Shown here: piece by piece, positions 22,133-31,883 of the stretch | Layout: each line of letters begins with the position of its first letter | Position numbering within the stretch: position 1 is the stretch's first letter | DNA from: Stratiolaelaps scimitus | Lineage: Eukaryota > Arthropoda > Arachnida > Mesostigmata > Laelapidae | Direction of reading: 5' to 3' | Assembly: GCA_019614645.1 (NCBI GenBank) | Contig: JABWDB010000004.1 | Location: 6,076,001 to 6,140,000 of the forward strand | DNA: 64,000 bases | Notes under the pieces: generated by a model | Told to the model about the DNA's origin: nothing | Databases searched by the model: none | The model's input: the letters and a program-made list of their open reading frames with translations, nothing else | Position numbers and translations under genes: made by a program

Positions 22133-23473
22133 TCACTCATTTGAGAATTGCACATATTCGCTATACAGCTGTCTGACAATGGCTGCCGATGAAATCAATT
22201 CATCATCGTCTTCAAGTATTCTCTCTAAATGCTTCGCGAATTCTAACTCTTTCAGAATATTCGAAAGGGCGGAGCGCCATTCCGATTTCTTGCCACGCAC
22301 GAGAATCAGTCTCAAGGTCCGGAGTGCCGTTGCGACCTGCGGTATTCTCCGGTAGTTGATCAACGAGTCGACTAGCGGCGGCAATGCGCCCTGGTCAAGC
22401 AATACTCGAATCTGATCCGTGTCGCCGTAAAATGCAATTGTCTCAACAGCTTGGCGCACCTCTATCTGGATCGATCTACTCGTGCTTGTTAGGCCTTGTA
22501 CAAGGATCGGCACTAAGCCCGCGTCTATCACCGCTTGAACATTGCCGTTCCAGTGCAGCAGCAGGTTGACCAACTCCAACAATCGAACATGCGCAACACG
22601 ACCATTGCCGGCAGTGCGGTCCTTCAAAAGACGTTGAATGGCTGCAAAAGCTCCGAGTTCAATGACCACTATGCCGGCGTGCGTCTTACAGAATTTCCAA
22701 AAGCAGTCGAACGCCACGTTTTGGTTGTCGAGATTGGTCGAAGTGTCGATAATTGTCAATAGTCGAAGTGGGACTCGGAGGTTCAGCATGTGTTGAAGCC
22801 AATACTGACACGTCCTGTGTTCCTTAATCTTCGTTAGATGGGAGCAGATGGTTAATACGACCTCGTTGAATTCGCACAAGAGTAGCCTGATGACTAAGGG
22901 CGTACATGCCATTATCTCAGCGTTCGATGACGGTAGTAGCTGATCTTTTAGCAGAATCCTTACGCATTCGGCCATGGTTCCCATGAAGCCCTCACATAGA
23001 CTTCGGTTGAGGGTGCAAGCCAAACTTGATACAATGTCCAGATCAGTCACAGCACGGAGGTGACGGCTTTCGTGGACGATATTGGCCATTGTCCGCACGA
23101 CATTCCAAGCCACGTAATAGTCAGCTGTGTCCGATTTCAGCAGCTTGACAAAAATCGGCCACACCCCAGCATTGGTGAAATCCTCACTTGTCTGCACCTC
23201 GGGAACGGCTGTGATATTGCTCATCACCCAGGAGACTTCAAATTGGATGTCGGGTCGATGATCGATGGTGAGAAGCTCGACGAGCCGGGGGATAGCTTGC
23301 TTGATCGTGACCCGCAATTGACCTTGACCGTCATCCGCACAAACTAGCGTTCGAATCATGTACGTGTAGTCCAACACGGCATTCAAATCTTTCGAGTGAA
23401 TACCTTGCACAATTTCTTCGATACGGGATGCGAACACACTACAATCATTGGGCCATTTCTCGTATGACTGCAT
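22133..23473 (-). CDS. Importin-alpha-like ARM-repeat protein, 446 aa, IBB-less, intronless
   Basis: The shortest member, and among the easiest to place. The importin-alpha first-repeat motif appears near residue 18 (IEEIVQGIHSKDLNAVLDYT). ARM 2 (IQFEVSWVMSNITAV, about residue 79) keeps both the Trp and the Asn used by importin-alpha to bind nuclear localisation signals; the next repeat keeps WNVVRTMANI. Later repeats lose this pattern. The C-terminal repeat (LERILEDDDELISSA) corresponds to ARM 10. Only about 17 residues precede ARM 1, so there is no room for an IBB domain. In known importin-alpha, removing the IBB leaves the cargo groove unregulated and unable to recruit importin-beta. A role as cargo binder, decoy or scaffold is possible but not shown. 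Confidence 0.9.
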   Translation of the reverse strand: MQSYEKWPNDCSVFASRIEEIVQGIHSKDLNAVLDYTYMIRTLVCADDGQGQLRVTIKQAIPRLVELLTIDHRPDIQFEVSWVMSNITAVPEVQTSEDFTNAGVWPIFVKLLKSDTADYYVAWNVVRTMANIVHESRHLRAVTDLDIVSSLACTLNRSLCEGFMGTMAECVRILLKDQLLPSSNAEIMACTPLVIRLLLCEFNEVVLTICSHLTKIKEHRTCQYWLQHMLNLRVPLRLLTIIDTSTNLDNQNVAFDCFWKFCKTHAGIVVIELGAFAAIQRLLKDRTAGNGRVAHVRLLELVNLLLHWNGNVQAVIDAGLVPILVQGLTSTSRSIQIEVRQAVETIAFYGDTDQIRVLLDQGALPPLVDSLINYRRIPQVATALRTLRLILVRGKKSEWRSALSNILKELEFAKHLERILEDDDELISSAAIVRQLYSEYVQFSNE

Positions 23474-25046
23474 CTTCGGTCAGGTTCATCAACGAAACGA
23501 CGAACTCGATATACTGCCGGTGTTGACGCTGATGGCCAAATCAGCTGCTGGTACCGCCGTTACAGACTGCCCCAAGAAAGATAAACACGGATATAGTTAC
23601 CGTTAAGCACAGTACATGATCGTTACAGCGAACCCGGTCACGGGAACAAAACACACTAACCCGAGTCTATCCGGTGATTAATTATGCTGACGACTACGAC
23701 CACTATGACAATGAATGATTATTATTATTGTTATTGTTGTCAAAATAGTAATTCTTCTATTATCGCTAACGTGCATGGTCGTCACACGTCACTCATTCTG
23801 CAGCGAATAGATCGTACTAGTTTGTGCGTGCTCGACCATGACACATTCGAAGGGTCGTGTGACGTCGTTGGCCGCATTGTCAACTAGCATCATTGAATCG
23901 TCCAGCGATCATCAGTCAACGTCTCATTGTCTGGCGGCGTCTTTACGCCGAAATGTCTGCCGTTCATTTGCACAACGATCGAGTGTGGCTCGAGTGCACG
24001 TTTAGTCACTTACTCGTGCTATTCGTGCATCCTTGTTCGTAGGGTGTCGCTACGCATGGGTGTCCTCGTTCGGCACCACGATGATCGGGAAGAACGGAGC
24101 AGGCTCCCGTCAACTCGACGCATTGGGCTGCTGTCCGTTTGCTGTCCGGTGCGGGAACACCGGCGGGTGTTCGACGGTGGGAAGTAGAGACATCGTGAGG
24201 TCGAGCAACGACGAAAAGATTGATAAAACCAATGCAAAAAGCGTCCTAACTGTGTTGCGGCGCAGAGATGCAACAGTGGACAACAATGGCGGTCATCGTG
24301 CGAGTCAATGAATCGGCATCGCCACTGAGGTGATTTCGAAGCGGGCGGATAGACAAATCTTGCTCTTTTTGTTTCCAACCCGCTTTCGTCTCAGGGTGAC
24401 GTGCGTTTATTGAGATAATTTTATTTCACGAATTTATTTCGACGCAGACGTTTGGCAGGGGTCTCTCATTGCGGGATACCCCGCAGAGTAGCTATTGGTT
24501 GAAAACAGTTCACATCTCTACGGATGGATTGAACCGACACTTGCGTAAAAAATAGTAGCCAATCCCCATTAACAATGGCGACAGTCTCATCGAATCGACA
24601 GATCGCGGCAAATCTCGGACTGAGCCGTGCCATAAACGCTTCAACCATGCTATGAAATACATGAACCAAAGATGCGTTCTTTTAAATCAATTAATATTTA
24701 TAATTGGCGAAATCGACTGCGATAAAAATGTTTCTCAAGAGAATGTGCCTCTTTCTCTTGAAGTGGAAAAACCACCCTTTGTTTGCGAATATTAACGGTA
24801 TTAAAAGTATCGCAGTCATGTTACAATTACCATATATGCAATAATGACAATTAATCTCAACTTGATTCATTGCAAATATACACCTATTTAGCTGAGTTGT
24901 TACCCGCCACATCAAATCCGTCCAGCAGTTGGTACAAACCAGTTAACAATATTCTTCCCTTTCCTTCAGGTCGTCGGCTGCGCATTATTTATCATACTTA
25001 GATATCTTACAAATAATGCTTCCATTCTCGGTTTCTACACCAAAAA
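23474..25046. other. Intergenic, no gene recognised
   Basis: Overlapping open frames at 24019-24378 show no domain. There is a TTA-triplet run near 23719-23738. The promoter of the minus-strand ARM gene should lie just after 23473. Confidence 0.45.
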
Positions 25047-25203
25047 AAGTCAATTTTCCGGGCTGACTCACAGTCAACAATTAATGTATACGCTACATGC
25101 TTTCAGCATTGCTTCGTAAGACTGACCCCTTGAAAGGCAACTGTACAATGGTCGGGATAGAACCCGCACGGCTTTGTGTCTCCTCCGATCGCAAGGCGCA
25201 CTG
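25047..25203 (-). mobile_element. SINE family A, reversed and diverged copy
   Basis: Reverse complement of the family A tail (TTCCGGGCTGACTCACAGTC) through a B box with mutations (GGGATAGAACCCGCACGG) to the head block TCTCCTCCGATCGCAAGGCG. Confidence 0.6.
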
Positions 25204-25410
25204 TTTCTACACCTAAATTTATCAGTACGCACTTCTCAGAGTTGAAAGTAATTAGTCTATGTATTCTTATTTTATTTTATCACAATAAAAGCATTGATAT
25301 CACTTGTGTTGCGGAGAGCTGGCTATCTGTATTCTCCTCTGAAAATGTAGTGCGGATAGCCTGTGGCCACGTCCACTCTATCGACAGCGTGAGTGGTCTC
25401 AAGTGGTCTC

Positions 25411-25448
25411 GAATCAACCTCATATCGTAGCCAATATGAGGTTGATTC
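25411..25448. repeat. Perfect hairpin, 15-bp stem, 8-base loop
   Basis: GAATCAACCTCATAT at 25411-25425 and its exact reverse complement at 25434-25448. Confidence 0.92.
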
Positions 25449-26025
25449 ACGCAAACAGAGTTTATTCTTCAATAAACTAGTTAACAATTCCTATTAATGA
25501 AATGTCTTGCGCGTTATAAGTATGATGGATCTCTGGAGATTTTACACGTGCGTAGTTCTTACACACTCCTCATACGACTATCGTACAAGAGATCATCTGG
25601 TTATCTACGATCTCTCTGCTAATTATCTGAGTACTGTTGTACTCTTTACAATTTTAATATTTAGCAGCTCTCTCTCTGAGGGTTGACCCCACAACTTGAT
25701 TCCATTCTCGGCTCAAACTACTTAACAGCAGTTTTGGCAGGGAGGTAACCAATATCGTGGATAAGCCAAGAGCACAGCCGCAGTCTATCAAAATCCACGG
25801 TCATCCATGGTCAGCATTTTCTTGTCGGAGTGAATTTGCTACGAAACTTTTTAATTTAACTAATTCTTAATTTAGATCAGGATTCGGAAAGACCAGGATC
25901 CGGAAAGATCACCCATATTGGGTAGGTACTGCCCGTTTCGCGCAGTCGACAAGCCAGTACTGGTTATCCCACAGGGAACCAAGAAGGTCCAAGCCAATAC
26001 TGGTTACCCACGGTTACGAAACTGT

Positions 26026-26347
26026 TTTTCGAGCTGACCCTCAGCTGTTCCCCTATCTGACAGGCCTCAGCTCTTAACCACGGTTACCAAGGGAAACCAT
26101 AGACAAGGGAAATTAAAAAGACATTTTTCGGGTGAACAGTTGACGTGGTATCAAGGAGTCAGCATTCAACCTTTTCGAGCTGACCCTCAGCTGTTCCCCT
26201 ATCTGACAGGCCTTAGCTCTTAACCACGGTTACTAAGGGAAACCATAGACAAGGGAAATTAAAAAGACATTTTTCGGGGTGAACAGTTGACAAAAGACAT
26301 TTTTCGGGTGAACAGTTGACGTGGTATCAAGGAGTCAGCATTCAACC
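26026..26347. repeat. Tandem repeat, ~146-bp unit, two copies
   Basis: The block starting TTTTCGAGCTGACCCTCAG recurs with a period of 146 bases (26031 to 26177), running through CCACGGTTAC and GGGAAACCATAGACAAGGGA to GTCAGCATTCAACC. The second unit has a further internal duplication of about 30 bases around GACATTTTTCGGG (26268 and 26298). The first 48 bases of each unit also occur inverted inside the short retroposon at 2225-2271. Confidence 0.88.
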
Positions 26348-26668
26348 GTTCACTGAACAACAATTAAAAACCTACCCGACAGACAAACAAAAGTCCCAGT
26401 ATTGCTAGCAGGACACAACGTGTGCCTACCACCGCCAAGCCACTGCCAATGTAAGCCAATATATTCGGTCATTTGTCGGCCATTAATTTGGAGCGTCAGT
26501 AGTGCTTGGAAAATTTAAATTGTCATATCCAGGTCGAGCAGACTGGAGTGACACACACATACGTCTATCCGCTCCAACACACAACTCGAGCACAATGGGT
26601 GCGTACGACGAGCGTCGTCAATATTCCGATGAGTCAGATCCGGCTGCGTCGTCACTACTCTGATCGGA

Positions 26669-28429
26669 TCATCTGGCTTCACCATTCATATCCGCGACAC
26701 CCTCATCGTAATTACCGTCATTCCCAGGGTGAAGCGGCGCTTGCGTTTCGTTCCGATAGTCTTCGTCGTCGTCGTCGTCGTCTCGTGGCCTCTGTATTGG
26801 AGGCCTGTACCGCATCGCCGGCGAATAAACGCCGATCTCGCTGGTGTCGAAGCCTTCGTTAAGACCCAGAGGCCTTCTAACACCCCTACCACCAGCACCC
26901 CCACCAGAAGGCCTTATCTGCCAGTAAAGATCGTGCAAACGAATTGCCAACGAACGAATCTCATCGTTCTCGTGTTTCAGCAGGGGTTCTAAGCTTGCTT
27001 CGAGGTTAAGGTTGTCCGCTTTGTTGAACAGCTTATTGCCATACGCTGGCATATTACGAGGTGCCTCGTTGATCAGCACTATGCACAGATGCAGTACCTG
27101 CCTAATACCGGTTATATCATTGGCTTTTAGGCAACGGTTAATGTTATTGCTAAGTTGCCCCAAGCACTTGTCGAAGATGAAGGTAACGATTGTCTTTGCG
27201 TCCTTCGAATGGCTGTTCCCCGGCGACGCAGCCGACTCCGGGACTTTGTAATACCGGAGAACGAGTGATAACACGCCTTCCGTAGGCTCTACCCTATCTC
27301 CGAACAACATTAGGGCCGTAGAAATTGAGCCTCTCCTTTGGTCATACGCATTGAGACGTATGAGTCCCTCAAAGATTGAGCGCACCAGACGCAAGTACGT
27401 TGTCGCCTTTCGTACATCGCGCGTCGCGCCGTTTCGTGCCAGAAAGGCGATTGCCCGAAGCACAAAGCTGACTTCGACGAACTCGGTCTCAAACATATTA
27501 AAATTCCGCACGCGCACCAGGAAATCCAGGAACTCGATTAGCGCTTCGATCTCGCCCGCTCTATCGGCTCGTTGAGGGGTTGTCTGAAGTGCGATCAGCA
27601 AATGCTCAGTGAGGTTAGCATCACCGAGACGCGTGTAGAACTCGTCTTGGAGAGCCTCATCACCCGGGGCGATGGTCATGCAAGCCTTCAGACAGTAATT
27701 CCCAGCCAGCGCCACCACACGCTCATACCTCACCCCAGCCAGCGCCCGCACCAGCACACGCTCATACCTCACGACTGAGGCCTTCCACGAGAGTACCATG
27801 CACGCTTCGAGTACATCCATGCAAGCTTCAAAGTGCGTGTTTCTGGCTTCAGCGCGATCATCGCCGCTGAAGAGAACGCTAAGTAGACGACAAAACGGAC
27901 CGCAGTTCAGCCAGAGCTTTCTAGATAGAACTAACTCGCTCTCCACCGACAATATGTCGTTCATACGTTTGAGGATACCATTTTCGACAAGCTTGTCGCG
28001 GCACGCAGGTTCCCAGAGACAGCACATGCGCAACACATCAACAGAGTCGTTGTAGAAGTCCGTCGCTACAAATTTGTCTCTCACGAACTTTTTGTCAACC
28101 AACGGAAATGCCTCATTTACCAGCCTCCGCTGTAGAGTGTCGCTCGTGCAATGGGATGCGATGGCCGCAAGGGCGCCGACCACAGCCCGGCGCAGGCGAA
28201 CCCCGACGTTTACAAGATCCCGTACAAACTTGTCGATGGGCACACGATTAAGTAAATGATCGATTCTGAGCTCTGGTGAAGCAGGTACGTAGCCTTTAAG
28301 GACGTACCGTCGCAGAAAGAAATACGACTGACATCTCACGTCGACATCAGTCGAGTCAATTTGGCCCACAGCTAGTGATAGCTGATCTTCTATTGTGCGT
28401 GGAGTCCCTGCACCATCTCTCGCCGTCAT
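26669..28429 (-). CDS. Divergent ARM-repeat protein, 586 aa, acidic C-terminal tail, intronless
   Basis: One uninterrupted frame. Near residue 17 it has a weak echo of the family first-repeat motif (LSLAVGQIDSTDVDVR). Helical repeats follow and end near residue 500 with LEPLLKHENDEIRSLAIRLH, close to the ARM 10 sequence of importin-alpha. The conserved Trp/Asn pairs are absent and many Arg residues are present, so groove chemistry has changed. Two additions set it apart: a Gly-rich linker and an Asp run (about residues 548-556, from a GTC triplet tract) in the last 80 residues, and an in-frame duplication around residues 218-242 (VRYERV repeated). No IBB domain is seen. Function unknown; acidic tails often bind basic partners, but that is a guess. 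Confidence 0.82.
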   Translation of the reverse strand: MTARDGAGTPRTIEDQLSLAVGQIDSTDVDVRCQSYFFLRRYVLKGYVPASPELRIDHLLNRVPIDKFVRDLVNVGVRLRRAVVGALAAIASHCTSDTLQRRLVNEAFPLVDKKFVRDKFVATDFYNDSVDVLRMCCLWEPACRDKLVENGILKRMNDILSVESELVLSRKLWLNCGPFCRLLSVLFSGDDRAEARNTHFEACMDVLEACMVLSWKASVVRYERVLVRALAGVRYERVVALAGNYCLKACMTIAPGDEALQDEFYTRLGDANLTEHLLIALQTTPQRADRAGEIEALIEFLDFLVRVRNFNMFETEFVEVSFVLRAIAFLARNGATRDVRKATTYLRLVRSIFEGLIRLNAYDQRRGSISTALMLFGDRVEPTEGVLSLVLRYYKVPESAASPGNSHSKDAKTIVTFIFDKCLGQLSNNINRCLKANDITGIRQVLHLCIVLINEAPRNMPAYGNKLFNKADNLNLEASLEPLLKHENDEIRSLAIRLHDLYWQIRPSGGGAGGRGVRRPLGLNEGFDTSEIGVYSPAMRYRPPIQRPRDDDDDDEDYRNETQAPLHPGNDGNYDEGVADMNGEAR

Positions 28430-29472
28430 CTTCGAACACCTCCTAGATACCGATTTTGGCCGAATCCGCGTGAATTATTTGGGCATATAACAGTACAACG
28501 ACAACACGCCACCAGCGTATAATTTGCTCGCGAAATCTAGACTAGACTCATGATTGTGACCAGCCGGCTGGTCAATATTCTAATATATACACAAAGGCCT
28601 AGTACAGACAGACCGACAGATAGATACATAAATATGTAGGCGAGTTTAGCAGATGATAAATGGCCACTCGCGAAATGAAGAAGAGCCCACGTGCCAACGT
28701 CATATCGCCCTTTAACGGATCATCGTATAACGATAGTCTGTGAGGCTTTTACGAGCTCGCTGTGCGTAACGGTGGCAGTCTGACGAAATGTGATTTATTC
28801 AAATTTGCTGGCACACGCCAACGCATAACTGAGGTCAAAACTCACTTGGCTGCGAGCGGCAGAGTGTACAATGCTGTTGTCTCCTCTTGGCAATTTCGCA
28901 CAACCCGAGCGTGCGTCGTATGATCATCCAGACGAAGCTTTAGTAGGAAGGGTGTTGACGAGCGGATTTTCTGTTGTCGCTCGTGTCACGGAGAACAACG
29001 AGGTGCTGTGTTTCTGTTATAAGGTCAGGCTTGCGCATTGACACCCCTTGAAACCGCGGACCTTTGTGGTGGCAATGACGTATTTTTATAGTAGTAGTAG
29101 TAACAATAAGAAGAAGAATTGTGATGTGTGAGCGCCTGCCTTTAGGTGATATGCAATCGTAATGAATATGTGAGTATATAGTTGGGACATTACGTTACAA
29201 TAGTGCCTCAACCCAATACATACGTCGTACAGTCGACGGCCGATGGTGTTCTGGGCAATCAGCTTGCTGCTTGAGTGAGTTGAGCTATCACTGGCGGATC
29301 TTTTGCTGGATTGTCTTTAACTAAGCCGTTTCCTGCATCGGCCAGCGACGTTGGAAAATGACATCGACGAACGGTGGTTCACAGGCTGTGTAAACTGTGT
29401 GCTTGCAAATGTGTAGTGAAGTAGGCAGGTGGTAACTGTTGCTCATTGTGGGACCATGCATGATTTTCGTGA
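28430..29472. other. Intergenic, no gene recognised
   Basis: Separates the 586-aa ARM gene from the retrotransposon remnant. A short AGT/AAG triplet tract lies at 29091-29118. No gene seen. Confidence 0.45.
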
Positions 29473-29479
29473 TTGTTGA

Positions 29480-30360
29480 CGAGGGGGATATCAAGCGTCA
29501 AGGGCCACTTCTACGCTTCCCGTGAAGCTGCCCTTGACCAGGCGGGCGTCCGCGCCCAGATCCCTCAGGACAAGCAGAGCAAGCAGCGGGTATGGTCTGA
29601 TGTCCTCCACAAAGAGCTGCGGGACTCCCTCCTGGCCTCAGCGCCACTCATTGCTGACCAATGGCTCCACGGACTGCCCTCCTCGTCCCTTGGCACTGCT
29701 CTCGACGGTTCCTCCCTCCGCTTCTTTGTGGGCCTCCGCCTAGGGGCCCTTGTGGTTGCGACACACATCTGCGAGCGTCGCGGGGACCCTGTTTCAACTA
29801 ATGGCCTCCACGGGCTCTCGTGCGAGCGCCGGTATCCCGTGCACAAAGGAGCAACAGGGCCTCGACACTACCGACGGACGCCGCCCTGTCGGCCTCACTC
29901 CCATCCCATTTCACTGAGGCCAGCACCTCGTTTGGGACGGCACGGTGGTTGACACTCTAGCACCTTCTTATGTCAACCACTGTGCAACCACCCCCGGTTA
30001 CGCGGTAGCGCGCGCAGCGCAAGCCAAGCTACGGAAGTACGCCGCACTCCAGGCAACCCACCTCTTTTTCCCCCTTGCTTTTGAAACCTTAGGCGGGCAC
30101 GGCCCCCTCGTGAACGAAGGGGTCGACCATAGGCTACTGGGTAAGGTAAAGGTAAAGCTTTATTTGTTTATTAAAGAAACTGCAGTTTTTACAATGCTCA
30201 AGTTCTCTTATATGTCACGACACGGGACTCGAACAGGATCTTTCCTTCTGCAACGTCTGTCCCTCGCGTGCAGAGAGGCAATGCCATCGCCTTCCTCGGG
30301 ACGATGTCGGCCACGGTCCCCAACTAATTCCTCCCAAATAATCCCTAGAACTAATTCCTA
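29480..30360 (+). pseudogene. 5'-truncated non-LTR retrotransposon ORF2 C-terminus with SINE insertion
   Basis: Frames at 29480-29945 and 29945-30140 encode WSDVLHKELRDSLLASAP, LPSSSLGTALDGSSLRF, a Cys/His block (CERRGDP..THGLSC-like) and TLAPSYVNH..KYAALQATHLF. This is the recurrent C-terminal part of a family of invertebrate LINE polyproteins that I know from arthropod genomes. A frameshift lies near 29945. The ORF is then broken by a SINE B (about 30145-30237) and resumes as GSFLLQRLSLA..GNAIAFLGTMSATVPN with a stop at 30325-30327. No reverse transcriptase domain remains here; the copy is 5'-truncated and inactive. Confidence 0.8.
30145..30237 (-). mobile_element. SINE family B, copy 2, inserted in a retrotransposon ORF
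   Basis: GGTAAAGGTAAAGCTTTATT, TTATTAAAG and ACAATGCTCAAGTTCTCTTA match the other copies, ending at the reversed B box GGGACTCGAAC. The tRNA head is missing, as in the copy at 10397. Confidence 0.7.
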
Positions 30361-31883
30361 ATTATTGTATGTTTGAATAAATCATTTCAAAAGGGTTTCC
30401 CACCAAAAAACACAACATGTCTTAGATCGAACGACGCCACGTGATGAAGTCGACGATATTATTGTATCTTGACTCCATTTAGAGCCACATTGCGTACTGA
30501 ATGGTTAAAGGTACACATTGCATGGTGTCGTTGTCCAACGTCGTCTACGATTCAGCATACGTCGCTGGTGGCGAAAGGTGAAGTATCACATTCGCTTTTT
30601 GGAACAGCGTCTCGCAGAACGAGCGCAATGTCCATGTGAACATCGGTAACTGGACGTCGTCACGCTCGTGTCCAGGAACCATTCAAGAACCGGATTTCAG
30701 AAATTAGCGATCTAGAGTTGAATAAATGAGGCTGTGCTCGAACGGCAACTGCGCTCGCAGCGTAATTGAGACGACTTCGTATTCTGGGTTCGCCATCATA
30801 ATTGTTGACAGCGATGCCACTACGTCGTCACCGAGAGCATTCTGTGCGATTCGTTGCTAGTGGCGCGCCATTGCATGTCTAATTTAGCTAATTCTTTCGT
30901 AGTAGGCACGTTCATTTTGGGGCTACAAATGTTTAATATCGAACGCTTACTCAAATGGATCCGCTCACGGGTGCGGATTCGCTGCTCGGGGTATTCTTCA
31001 GGGCCCTCGTGTAGTTGCGGGGTGCCCTCGGCGCTTTCCTGCTTCGCATGATGAAAGAGACACTGTTGACGTTTGTAACGTGCTACAGAGAGCCCAAACC
31101 TACATAATTTTGTCAGGCATTGTTCTCCCGATTTCAGGACCCTGGAGTGTTTTTATCTGGTTAGCTTGAGTGTCAAGAGATTTAGCATAATTATTCGATT
31201 CGTGACGGAAAGGTCAAGGCCGAGCGTTTAATCAATGCAGATTTTGCGAAATATGATGCGAAATACAATGATTTACGATGGAGTATTTATTTGCGATGTT
31301 GATGATCGGTCAATGAAATCTAAAAGCGAATCCCCATTTAAACGCCCAGATCTTAATGGGCTAGTCTGATAGTAGACATATACATGTAGATGGTGAATAC
31401 TTGGTTGGTTTGTCCTCACAAAACCCGGCCAGGTAGACCTGACGGCAAGAGCTGTAGTCCAAAAATTAATCGCCGATACTGTTACGGACCACTCGGCAAC
31501 TACCCCAATGGGATCCATCTTCACTCGAGGCACTCGTGAACACATCGAGCACGTCGAGAAGTTTGCCTTACCGAGAAAACCTTATAAATGTCACATCGTG
31601 TCAGGTAGCTGTGTGCAGCAAGACGACACTTGCAATCCTCATGTGCCGGCTTGTAGTCGCACACGACACTTGACAAATCGCATCTGAATACGAACCATCT
31701 GGCGTGTGTGAGGATATCAGCTGATCGGGTGATGATCTGATGTAGCCGTGAGAGCGCAAAACGGGCTCGCGTGTTTTGCTCTACTTTATGTCTTCGTGCT
31801 GATGCGCGTTTCAACAATTTGACGTGCGCGCCTTTACCAGAGGCTAGAACCACAGGACAAACTTCGAATCTCTTAAACTAGCA
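30361..31883. other. Intergenic, includes upstream region of the 841-aa ARM gene
   Basis: No coding signal or repeat recognised. Small open frames on the minus strand at 31273-31853 have no domain. Confidence 0.45.
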
